A stretch of DNA of 64,000 bases from Planctomycetaceae bacterium (GTDB taxonomy: Bacteria; Planctomycetota; Planctomycetia; Pirellulales; PNKZ01). The notes beneath the pieces are model-generated. The model made no database searches and was not told where the DNA came from. It saw nothing but the letters and a program-made list of their open reading frames with translations. Position numbers and translations under genes: made by a program. The stretch covers positions 1-64,000 of the forward strand of contig JAEUIN010000345.1 of the NCBI GenBank assembly GCA_016793115.1, in the 5' to 3' direction. Positions 53,263 through 61,186 of the stretch are shown one piece after another; position 1 is the first letter of the stretch, and each line of letters opens with the position of its first letter.

Positions 53263-53601
53263 GAGCGCAACGGTCGACGTAGACCGCGAGCATCGCCGGC
53301 GCAGGCAGTGAGTGCCGGCGTCGGAGGGCGCACGCGGTCGAGTCCTGTGTGGAGTTCCACCAAAGGTCTGCAAAACTCTAGGTCACAAGCCCTTAGCGGG
53401 TCGTCCGGAATCGTCGGAAACCGCCTCGCAGCAGGGGACAGCGTTGACTGACCGGCCGCATCGAGGTGCCGGCGGCGATGCAGCTGCCGGCGCGGGAACG
53501 TTAAAATCCCCACAGCCTACGTAAACCTCCGGACCGGAAAGGTCGATACATGCACAGATTCACGGGAATCTCCACCCACGGTCTGCGCGCTCGTTTCGAA
53601 C
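53263..53601. other. Divergent promoter region of polysaccharide operon and TolC-like gene
   Basis: About 340 bp between the two start codons. A TAAAAT-like hexamer at about 53502-53507 could be a -10 box of the rightward gene, but no matching -35 at 17 bp is seen. No RNA or repeat was recognised. Confidence 0.35.
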
Positions 53602-56007
53602 ATGATTTGCCGCCCGGCTTCCCAACGCCGATTGTCGCTGATCGTCTACACGACGATCGCGGTCTGCGCTGCGCCGGCCGTGGTCGTGCTCTGGTCGACG
53701 CTCGTCAAGCGGCCTCCCTCTCGACCCGAGGCGCAAAGCCTGCCTGCCGCACAAACTTGGCGATCGGCTCAAATCGCAACCGATCTTCCGCAGCGCACCG
53801 GTGCACGGCAACGGCAGTCTGCTGCTCCTGCCGTTCTGCAATTCCCGCGTGCCGAACTCTCGGCCGCTCCCTTGCCGCGGCAGGAAGCATTGCAGCTGAC
53901 CGCGGCCACGGAGCAGCCTGAACTCGACATCTTCCGCCTCCCCGACTTTCCGAGCGAAGCGCCTTCCACCGCCGCTGCGTTTCCTCCGCCGGTCGTCGTT
54001 CCGTACCAAGAGCCCGCCAAGCCAACACATGCCGAACCGCTGCCGAGAATCGCGGCGTCGGTTTCCGGCGGCTCGACGACCGCGCCTGAGAACACCGCTT
54101 CAGCCGTGCCGACCGCAGAGCTTCCGCCGCCCGCACGCGTCGCACCGCTCGCCTCGACGTCGACGACGAAGCCGCTCACGTTTCCAGCCGCGGCGGGCGC
54201 CGCGACAACGTCCGTTCCCTTCACGCCGTCGATGCCTGACGCGGCGCCCGACGTCGCGACCTCGGTCGGCCCATCGACCACCGATCTCGCAGCGCCGCAA
54301 CTCGCCGTCGCGCCGCCGTCGCCGGCCGAGGCCGGTCCGCAAGTTGCTTTTCCTCCGGTCGCACCGCCGGCCGCCCTGGCGTCGGAACCAATTGCGACCC
54401 CGTCGCCGCAACCGCCCGAAGCTCCGTCGCCCTTCACTCCCTCCGACATCGCACCCTCACCGCCCGCGTTCGCCGCGCAGCCGTCGCCGCAACTCGCCGC
54501 TTCGCCGGCCGATCTCCCCCCCTCGATTCCCGATCCTTGGGCCGCGCTCGGCGGCCACGCGGCGCCGCCCCCCGCCGACGCCGCAACCATCACGATCGAC
54601 CAAGCGCGGTATCTCGCGCTTGTGAATAACAAAGACATCGCCGTGCTCGGCCACATGCCGCAGATCGCCGCGACGGCCATCGGCACCGAAGCCGCCGTGT
54701 TCGATCCGGTATTCAACGTCAATACCCAAGGCGGCCACTACGATCGCCAGACCTCGACGCAGATCCAATCGCTCGGCACCACCATTCCGGTCTTGAAGAC
54801 GACGTTTTTCCTGCCGGGAGCCGGGCTCAACCTGGCCTATCTTGAAAAGCAGTTCCGCTCCGGCGCGCGTGTGCAGGCCGGCGTCGGCCAGAATCTCTAT
54901 AGCTACTCGCCCGCCGGCAGCTTCGTGTTCGTCAACCCGGCCTGGACGTCGTCGCTCAACTTGTTGCTCGAACAGCCGCTGTTCCGCGGCCGCGGCGCCG
55001 TCGCCACCGAAGCGCCGTTGAAAATCGCACGAGCCAATCAGCAGCAATCGTGGCAATCGTTCCAAGCCACGGTCAATCAGATTCTCCGCGACGCCGAATT
55101 CGCCTACTGGCAAACCTACTCGGCCTACCGCGAACTCCACCTCCGCGATCTCGCCCTCGCCCAAGCCTTGCGCACGGTCGAGCGCGAACAAGAACGCTTC
55201 CGGCTCGGCGAGGCGGCGATTCCCGACGTCGCCGAAGCGATCGAACAAGCCGAGGAGTTTCGCATCGAGCGCGCCGACGCCGAAAACCGCTTTATCGCCG
55301 CCGCCCGCGAACTGCGCCGCGTCATGGGCGTGCCGCCCGACGATCCGCGCCCGATCGTGCCCGCCACTCCGGCCGGCGATGCGCCGCTCGTCGTCGATTA
55401 CGCCTCCGGCAACATGCAAGCGCTCGGGCGACCGGAGATCGCCGCGCAGCGGGCCGTCGTCGAAGCCGCGAACATCGAGGTTTGCCGTCGCCGCAACGGC
55501 TTGCAGCCCGACTTGGCCGTGCGTGCGATCTACTCCGTCAGCGGTCTCGACAGCCAACTCGACGGCGCATGGAACAGCGTCGGAAGTTGGAACTACAACG
55601 ATTGGACCGCCGGCGTCGTCTACAAGCAGCCGCTCGGCCGCCGCGCCGATCAATCGGCCATGCAGCGGGCCCAAGCGGCGCTCGCCATGGAAACGGCCCG
55701 CTTGAATCAAATCGAACATGAGGTTCTGCATCAGCTCGCCGGCGCGGCCGACGAAGTGCAAGCCGCGGAGCGGATGATGAACCTGCACCGTCGCCGTCGC
55801 GAAGCGGCCGCCGTGCAACTCGAGGCGCGGCGCGAATTGTTCATCGAAAATAAGGCGACGCTCCGCGAACAGCTCGACGCCGAAGAGAGCTACACCTCGG
55901 CCGTGATCGACGAAACACTCGCTCAAGTGCAATACCAACGCGCGCTGACCGCCTGGAACTACGCCCGCGGCGCGATGAACCAAAACGAACTGGTGCTGGC
56001 GGAATAG
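53602..56007 (+). CDS. TolC-family outer-membrane protein with long Pro/Ala-rich N-terminal linker
   Basis: 801 residues. The N-terminal hydrophobic helix (about 10-34) is followed by about 300 residues of Pro/Ala/Ser/Thr-rich sequence (to about 330). Then comes a TolC-like efflux domain (about 335-795): TIDQARYLALVNNKDI, NLLLEQPLFRGRGAVATEAPLKIARANQQQSWQSF, a coiled-coil of Gln/Ala/Arg heptads, WTAGVVYKQPLGRRADQS and ATLREQLDAEESYTSA. The helix may be a membrane anchor rather than a cleaved signal. The linker is far longer than in normal TolC proteins and could span the periplasm or bind peptidoglycan. Its divergent position beside the polysaccharide operon suggests a link to polymer or protein export. 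Confidence 0.82.
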   Translation: MICRPASQRRLSLIVYTTIAVCAAPAVVVLWSTLVKRPPSRPEAQSLPAAQTWRSAQIATDLPQRTGARQRQSAAPAVLQFPRAELSAAPLPRQEALQLTAATEQPELDIFRLPDFPSEAPSTAAAFPPPVVVPYQEPAKPTHAEPLPRIAASVSGGSTTAPENTASAVPTAELPPPARVAPLASTSTTKPLTFPAAAGAATTSVPFTPSMPDAAPDVATSVGPSTTDLAAPQLAVAPPSPAEAGPQVAFPPVAPPAALASEPIATPSPQPPEAPSPFTPSDIAPSPPAFAAQPSPQLAASPADLPPSIPDPWAALGGHAAPPPADAATITIDQARYLALVNNKDIAVLGHMPQIAATAIGTEAAVFDPVFNVNTQGGHYDRQTSTQIQSLGTTIPVLKTTFFLPGAGLNLAYLEKQFRSGARVQAGVGQNLYSYSPAGSFVFVNPAWTSSLNLLLEQPLFRGRGAVATEAPLKIARANQQQSWQSFQATVNQILRDAEFAYWQTYSAYRELHLRDLALAQALRTVEREQERFRLGEAAIPDVAEAIEQAEEFRIERADAENRFIAAARELRRVMGVPPDDPRPIVPATPAGDAPLVVDYASGNMQALGRPEIAAQRAVVEAANIEVCRRRNGLQPDLAVRAIYSVSGLDSQLDGAWNSVGSWNYNDWTAGVVYKQPLGRRADQSAMQRAQAALAMETARLNQIEHEVLHQLAGAADEVQAAERMMNLHRRRREAAAVQLEARRELFIENKATLREQLDAEESYTSAVIDETLAQVQYQRALTAWNYARGAMNQNELVLAE

Positions 56008-56359
56008 CTTGGGCGCTCGTCCATACCTCTCCCACCGGGAGAAGTCGCCGCGCAGCGGCGGGTAAGGACCGCCCGGCATACCGGTTGGCGGCGGGGATGA
56101 AGGGGCGGCGAAGCGTGCGCCGCGCCTCGCCGCGACGATGCGGCCGACACATCGCCAAACGTCGCTCCGCGCGTCCCTCCTCCGGCCCTCGGCCGCCTTG
56201 CTCCCGAAGAGAGAAGGTTTCCCCCGGTCATTTCCCGCCGCTCGGTCGTCCGTTAAAATGCCGAGCCCTGAACCTAGAAAACATGCGTCGCCCGGCGCGA
56301 CGTCGCCGCACACTCGCATCGCAAACACACACTTTCGTCCAACGGAGCATCGCCTCGCC
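56008..56359. repeat. Intergenic repeat cluster (CTCTCCCACCGGGAGA type)
   Basis: Positions of about 56026-56100 hold a hairpin element (CTCTCCCACCGGGAG) followed by GCGCAGCGGCGGGT and a GCCCGGCATACCGG block, and about 56190-56230 a trailing AGAGAAGG arm. It belongs to the same broad class as 11029-11102. The remainder up to 56359 carries the promoter of the dehydrogenase gene and no supported gene. Confidence 0.6.
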
Positions 56360-57493
56360 ATGAGTAAGCCTTTGAACATCGCCATGATCGGCTACGGTTT
56401 CATGGGCCGCGCCCATTCGAACGCCTACGCCAACGTGAGCCACTACTTCGACCTGCCGTACAAGCCGGTGCTCAAGGCCGTGTGTGCGCGCGACAAGAGC
56501 AAGGCCGAGGCGTTCGCCGCGCAATGGGGCTATGAAAGCGTCGAGACCGATTGGAAAAAGCTGCTCGAGCGCAAAGACATCGACGCGGTCGACATCTGCA
56601 CCCCGAACAACTTACACAAGGAAATCTCCATCGCCGCCGCCAAGGCCGGCAAGGCGATCCTCTGCGAGAAGCCGCTGGCGATGAACGTCGCCGAAGGAGA
56701 GGAAATGTGCGACGCCGTCGAGAAGGCGGGCGTCGCCAACACCGTCTGGTACAACTACCGGCGCATTCCGGCCGTAACGTTCGCAAAGCAACTCATCGAC
56801 GAAGGCAAGCTCGGCCGCGTGTTCCATTACCGCGCCAACTTCCTGCAAGACTGGACGATCTCGGCCGACCTGCCGCAAGGCGGCGCGGCGCTCTGGCGCC
56901 TCGACGCCGCCGCGGCCGGCTCCGGCGTCACCGGCGACTTGCTCGCCCACTGCATCGACACCGCGCTCTGGCTCAACGGCTCGATCAAGAACGTCTCCGC
57001 CATGACCGAGACGTTCATCAAGGAGCGCAAGCACACGCTCACCGGCAAGGTCGAGAAGGTCACCATCGACGACGCCTGCACGTTCATGGGCCGCTTCGAA
57101 AACGGTTCGCTCGCCCTCTTCGAAAGCACCCGCTACGCCCGCGGGCACAAAGCGCTCTACACGTTTGAGATCAACGGCGAAAACGCCTCGATCAAGTGGG
57201 ACTTGCACGACTTGCACCGGCTGCAATTTTTCGATTACCGCGACGCCGGCCCGCTGCGCGGCTGGCGCTCGATCCATGTGACCGACGGCGATCACCCGTA
57301 CATGAAGCATTGGTGGGTGCCGGGCCTGTCGATCGGCTACGAGTGCGGCTTCGTCCACCAAGTGGCCGACTTCATCACGGGCATGGCCGCCGGGAAGCCG
57401 GTCGGCCCCACGTTTCGCGACGCTCTGGAAACGCAAAAAGTTTGCGACGCCGTGCTCGCGAGCGCCAAGAGCGGCGCGTGGACGGAAGTGTGA
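56360..57493 (+). CDS. Gfo/Idh/MocA-family oxidoreductase
   Basis: 377 residues from ATG 56360. The N-terminal Rossmann domain has IAMIGYGFMGRAHSNAYANV, VDICTPNNLHKEIS and AILCEKPLAMNVAEGEEM (the conserved EKP motif). The C-terminal domain holds the YNYRRIPAVTFAKQLIDEGKLGRV segment and a His-containing GDLLAHCIDTALWLNG at the catalytic position. Such enzymes oxidise or reduce sugars and cyclitols with NAD(P). The FLQDWTISADLPQGGAALWRLD stretch is typical of a planctomycete-rich subfamily. Substrate unknown; no sugar cluster is adjacent. Confidence 0.94.
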   Translation: MSKPLNIAMIGYGFMGRAHSNAYANVSHYFDLPYKPVLKAVCARDKSKAEAFAAQWGYESVETDWKKLLERKDIDAVDICTPNNLHKEISIAAAKAGKAILCEKPLAMNVAEGEEMCDAVEKAGVANTVWYNYRRIPAVTFAKQLIDEGKLGRVFHYRANFLQDWTISADLPQGGAALWRLDAAAAGSGVTGDLLAHCIDTALWLNGSIKNVSAMTETFIKERKHTLTGKVEKVTIDDACTFMGRFENGSLALFESTRYARGHKALYTFEINGENASIKWDLHDLHRLQFFDYRDAGPLRGWRSIHVTDGDHPYMKHWWVPGLSIGYECGFVHQVADFITGMAAGKPVGPTFRDALETQKVCDAVLASAKSGAWTEV

Positions 57494-57526
57494 GGCAGGC
57501 GCTAGGCATTAGGCGCTAGGTGCTAG
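57494..57526. repeat. Short tandem repeat, GGCGCTAGG units
   Basis: Immediately after the dehydrogenase stop, the sequence consists of alternating AGGCGCTAGG, CATTAGGCGC and TAGGTGCTAG units. This is a known style of planctomycete intergenic repeat. It forms no stable stem by itself. Confidence 0.6.
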
Positions 57527-57676
57527 TTTCAAACTCGCACTTGCGCAAAGTTGCTCGCGGAGAAGCCGCACCGTTAGGGAGAGGGAACTGAGAACGATCT
57601 ATTCGTTACCGGCCTCTCTTGGCATCGTGCGTCTTGACGCTTTGTCTTAAACTCCTTCAAGATCGGCAAGAACGCT

Positions 57677-58219
57677 ATGCGTCATTGGTTGCTCAAGAAC
57701 GAACCGGAGTGTTTCTCCATCGCCGACTTGGAAGCGGCGCCGCAGCGGACGACGTTTTGGGACGGGGTGCGGAACTATCAGGCCCGCAACTTCCTGCGCG
57801 ACGACTTCCAGCCCGGCGACTTGGCGATCTACTATCATTCCAACGCCGAGCCTTCTGCCGCGGTCGGCGTCGTGAAGATCGTCCGCGCAGGCTATCCCGA
57901 TCACACGGCGCAGAACCCGAAAGGGGATCACTACGATCCGAAGCATACGGCCCTAAACCCGATCTGGTACATGGTCGACGTGCGGCATGTCGAAACGTTT
58001 CCGCGGATCGTGCCGCTGGAAGAGATGCGCAAGGTGCCCGAGCTGAAGGGCATGGAACTGCTCAAGACCGGCTCGCGATTGAGCGTCATGCCGATCACGA
58101 AGGCCGAATTCGACAAGCTCGTGAAGCTTGCGCACTCGCCCGCCCCGACACCGACTGCGGCGGCGAAGAAACCGCAGCCGAAGAAAAAGCCTGCCGCGGC
58201 GAAATCGAAACGCAGTTGA
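57677..58219 (+). CDS. EVE domain protein with basic Ala/Lys/Pro tail
   Basis: 180 residues. The first 150 match the EVE/PUA-like fold: HWLLKNEPECFSIADLE at the start, FWDGVRNYQARNFLRDDFQPGDLAIYYHSNAEPSAAVGVVKIV, NPIWYMVDVRHVETFPRIVPLEEMRKVPEL, LLKTGSRLSVMPITKAEFDKL. EVE proteins bind modified bases (e.g. 5-methylcytosine or modified RNA nucleosides). Here no restriction nuclease is fused or adjacent, so it is more likely the stand-alone housekeeping (YTH-like) form. The last 30 residues are a low-complexity basic tail, unusual for the family, that could add nucleic-acid affinity. Confidence 0.92.
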   Translation: MRHWLLKNEPECFSIADLEAAPQRTTFWDGVRNYQARNFLRDDFQPGDLAIYYHSNAEPSAAVGVVKIVRAGYPDHTAQNPKGDHYDPKHTALNPIWYMVDVRHVETFPRIVPLEEMRKVPELKGMELLKTGSRLSVMPITKAEFDKLVKLAHSPAPTPTAAAKKPQPKKKPAAAKSKRS

Positions 58220-58228
58220 TTAGACCCA

Positions 58229-58375
58229 ACGGATTCACACCGGAGAGCCCGGAGTTCCCGGAGAAATTCCCTTCCGATCTCTCGGTGCTCCGGGCTGTCC
58301 GTTGTGAAATAATCCGTCTCTCTCCGAATTCATCTCCCTCATCCCCTCCGATCCCCACATCCCCGTCTCTGGATG
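58229..58375. repeat. Inverted repeat (CCGGAGAGCCCGGAG type) plus a copy of the GGGGAT element
   Basis: The arms at 58229-58264 and 58280-58314 are inverted copies sharing GGATT, CGGA and AGCCCGGAG blocks. Directly after, 58331-58375 is a diverged copy of the arm found at 671-713, including the shared TCTCTGGATG end. Together they fill the gap between the EVE gene and the BioF-type gene. Confidence 0.7.
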
Positions 58376-58382
58376 CCGACCG

Positions 58383-59552
58383 ATGAGCGAGCCGGAGCGA
58401 TTGGCGTGGATCGACGAGGAGTTGCGTAAGCTGGCCGAGGCCGATCTCGATCGGCATCTGCAGACGCATGCAGGCCCGCAAGCGGCGACGCTCACGATCG
58501 CCGGCCGCACGCTCGTCAACTTCGGCTCGAACGACTATCTCGCGCTCGCGAACGATGCGCGCTTGGCCGCGGCCGCCGCAGTCGCAGCGCAGCAAGAAGG
58601 CTTCGGTTCCGGATCGAGTCCGCTCGTCGTCGGTCACGGCGCGGCGCATGAGCGACTGGAGCAGAGCCTGGCGGAGTTTGAAGGGACCGAAGCGGCCTTG
58701 CTGTTTTCGACGGGCTACGCGGCGAACGTCGGCGCGGTGACGTCGCTCGTCGGTCGCGGCGACGTCGTCTATAGCGACGAACTCAATCACGCCAGCATCG
58801 TCGACGGCTGCCGGCTCTCGCGGGCCGAAGTCCGCGTCTATCCACACGGCGACGCGGCGGCGCTCGCCGGCGCGCTCGGCGGCGACTCCGGCAAATTCCG
58901 CCGCCGGCTCATCGTCAGCGACGGCCTGTTCAGCATGGACGGCGACGTCGCTCCGCTGGCCGACCTGGCGGCGCTCGCGGATCGCCACGACGCGATGCTC
59001 GCCGTCGACGAAGCGCATGCGACCGGCGTCTTCGGCGCGCAAGGACGCGGCACGTGCGAGGCGGCGGGCATCGAAGAGCGCGTCGACATTCGCATCGGCA
59101 CTTTGAGCAAGGCGCTCGGCAGCATCGGCGGATTCGTCGTCGGCCGGCGCTCGCTCGTCGAGTGGCTCGTGAATCGCGCGCGGCCGTATATCTTTTCGAC
59201 CGCACTCCCGGCGGCGACCGCGGCCGCCTCGGCGGCGGCGCTTGAGATCGTCGGCTCAGAACCGCAACGACGAAACGATTTGCTCCGGCGCGCGGCGGAA
59301 TTGCGCGCGGCGCTCGCCGCACAAGGCTGGGACACGGCCGGCTCGACCAGCCAGATCGTACCCTTAGTCGTGGGCGAAGCCGGCCGCGCGATGCAACTCG
59401 CCGCCGCGCTCCGCGATCGCGGTTTCCTGGTGCCGCCGATTCGTCCTCCCTCAGTTCCCGCCGGGGCCTGCCGCTTGCGATTGAGCCTGTCTTACGGCCA
59501 TTCCCCGGCGGCGATCGACGATTTGCTCCGCACGCTCAAAGATTTGCGCTAG
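58383..59552 (+). CDS. bioF: 8-amino-7-oxononanoate synthase (BioF) or close alpha-oxoamine synthase
   Basis: 389 residues of the alpha-oxoamine synthase family. FGSNDYLALAND near the N-terminus, the glycine-rich GFGSGSSPLVVGHGAAHERLE, FSTGYAANVGAVTSL, the cofactor-stacking His in DELNHASIVDG, VDEAHATGVFG and the PLP Lys243 in GTLSKALGSIGGF. Length and the SPLVVGHG...HERLE pattern fit BioF, which condenses pimeloyl-ACP with alanine in biotin synthesis. KBL and other family members are less likely, but with no other bio gene beside it the assignment rests on sequence alone. Confidence 0.85.
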   Translation: MSEPERLAWIDEELRKLAEADLDRHLQTHAGPQAATLTIAGRTLVNFGSNDYLALANDARLAAAAAVAAQQEGFGSGSSPLVVGHGAAHERLEQSLAEFEGTEAALLFSTGYAANVGAVTSLVGRGDVVYSDELNHASIVDGCRLSRAEVRVYPHGDAAALAGALGGDSGKFRRRLIVSDGLFSMDGDVAPLADLAALADRHDAMLAVDEAHATGVFGAQGRGTCEAAGIEERVDIRIGTLSKALGSIGGFVVGRRSLVEWLVNRARPYIFSTALPAATAAASAAALEIVGSEPQRRNDLLRRAAELRAALAAQGWDTAGSTSQIVPLVVGEAGRAMQLAAALRDRGFLVPPIRPPSVPAGACRLRLSLSYGHSPAAIDDLLRTLKDLR

Positions 59553-59635
59553 CGGGCGCGTCGTACTGCCGAGCCGGCCGCGACTTCGTCGGCCGCACCG
59601 CCTCGCCCCCTCACGATTCCCGGGAGACCCGTCTT

Positions 59636-61090
59636 ATGATCGCCGTCCGTTGCTTAAGCGGCGCGCTCGCCGTCGCCGCGCTCTGGGCGACCGCCGCGCC
59701 GCAGGCGCGCTCCGCCGAACCGAAAGCCTCGACGAAGCCGAACATCATCGTCATCGTCGGCGACGACATGGGCTACCACGACATCGGCGTGCACGGTTGC
59801 ACCGATTGCCCGACGCCGAACATCGACTCGCTCGCCAAGAACGGCGTGCGCTGCACCAATGGTTACGTGAGCGGACCCTACTGCAGCCCGACGCGCGCCG
59901 GCTTGCTGACCGGTCGCTATCAGACGCGCTTCGGCCACGAGTTCAATCCCGGCCCGCCGGGTCTGGACGACAACAGCGCGAAAGGGCTCGACCTCAAGCA
60001 GACGACGATGGCCGATCGCTTGAAGTCCGCAGGCTATGCGACCGGTATGGTCGGCAAGTGGCATTTAGGCGCGACGCCGGAATATCATCCGCTCTCGCGC
60101 GGGTTCGACGAATACTTCGGCTTCCTCGGCGGCGCTTACAGCTACTTCCCCGACAAGGGCGCGAAGAACGATACTGTGTACCGCGGTCGCGAACCGGCCG
60201 GTGAGAAGGAATACCTGACGGACGCGTTTGCGCGCGAAGCCGCGGCGTTCGTCGAGCGGCATCAGAAAGAACCGTTCTTCTTGTACCTCACGTTCAATGC
60301 CGTGCACACGCCGATGGAGGCGACGGAGAAGTACCTGCGCCGGTTCGAAAAGATCGCCGACCCGAAGCGCCGCACGTATTGCGCGATGATGTCGGCGATG
60401 GACGACGCGATCGGCGCGGTGCTCGGCAAGCTCCGCGCGACCGGCGTAGAGGAGAACACGCTCGTCTTCTTCATCAGCGACAACGGCGGTCCGCAACAAT
60501 CCAACGGCAGCGACAACACGCCGCTCCGCGGGGATAAGTCGACGACCTGGGAGGGAGGCGTCCGGGTGCCGTTCTTGATGCAATGGCCCGCTAGGCTGCC
60601 GCGCAACAAAACATACGACAAGCCGGTGATCCAAATCGACATTTTACCCACGGCTTTAGCGGCCGCAGGAAGCTGGGCGGCGTCGCCCGGCGACGGTTTA
60701 GAGGGGGTGAACTTACTCCCCTTTATCGAAGCCGCTAACGAAGCCGCGCCGCACGACGCGCTCTATTGGCGGTTCGGCCCGCAGATGGCGATCCGCAAAG
60801 GAGACTGGAAGTTGAGCCGGTCGCGCGACTTCAGCAACTATCGCGACCCGGCGAACAAGAACGAGCCGCCGCTGCAATTGTTCAACCTGGCCGACGACAT
60901 CGGCGAGAAGAACAACTTGGCGGAACAACATCCGGAAAAGGTCAAAGAATTGCTGACCGCCTGGCAAGAGTGGGACAAGCGCAACGTCACACCAAGTTGG
61001 AGCCAGGTCAACAAGCCGCGCAAGCCGGGTGCGGCGGGGGGCAAAGCCGGAGCGAAGAACGGCAAGAAGCGAGCCGCCGCGACGAAATAA
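59636..61090 (+). CDS. Secreted sulfatase (formylglycine-type)
   Basis: 484 residues, ATG preceded by GGGAG at a good distance. Signal peptide 1-27. Metal site NIIVIVGDDMGYHDIGVHG, nucleophile motif C83-S-P-T-R, MVGKWHLGATPEYHP, FFISDNGGPQQ and TTWEGGVRVPFLMQWPARLP. A lysine/alanine/glycine-rich tail of about 25 residues closes the protein (KPGAAGGKAGAKNGKKRAAATK), perhaps binding acidic glycans or the cell surface. It is similar in type to, but not a close copy of, the two sulfatases at 29829-33092. Confidence 0.93.
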   Translation: MIAVRCLSGALAVAALWATAAPQARSAEPKASTKPNIIVIVGDDMGYHDIGVHGCTDCPTPNIDSLAKNGVRCTNGYVSGPYCSPTRAGLLTGRYQTRFGHEFNPGPPGLDDNSAKGLDLKQTTMADRLKSAGYATGMVGKWHLGATPEYHPLSRGFDEYFGFLGGAYSYFPDKGAKNDTVYRGREPAGEKEYLTDAFAREAAAFVERHQKEPFFLYLTFNAVHTPMEATEKYLRRFEKIADPKRRTYCAMMSAMDDAIGAVLGKLRATGVEENTLVFFISDNGGPQQSNGSDNTPLRGDKSTTWEGGVRVPFLMQWPARLPRNKTYDKPVIQIDILPTALAAAGSWAASPGDGLEGVNLLPFIEAANEAAPHDALYWRFGPQMAIRKGDWKLSRSRDFSNYRDPANKNEPPLQLFNLADDIGEKNNLAEQHPEKVKELLTAWQEWDKRNVTPSWSQVNKPRKPGAAGGKAGAKNGKKRAAATK

Positions 61091-61092
61091 AT

Positions 61093-61179
61093 GTAGAGGC
61101 CCACGCGGAATGCGCCGCTCTTGAAGAAGATGCGATGCACTCTCCGCGTGGGCCTCGCTTGCGCTCGACCCACCCTACG
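61093..61179. repeat. GTAGGGTGGGTCGAGCG repeat, full copy plus partial inverted arm
   Basis: A partial arm (61093-61110, AGGCCCACGCGGAA) and a full inverted copy (61143-61179) of the repeat seen at 10069-10259 lie between the convergent sulfatase and His-rich protein genes and could form a large hairpin. Confidence 0.7.
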
Positions 61180-61186
61180 ATTGCGC

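Noticed and set aside
57677..59552. Defence island around the EVE gene
   Set aside because: No restriction, methylase, nuclease or toxin gene is nearby; neighbours are a dehydrogenase, BioF and a sulfatase.
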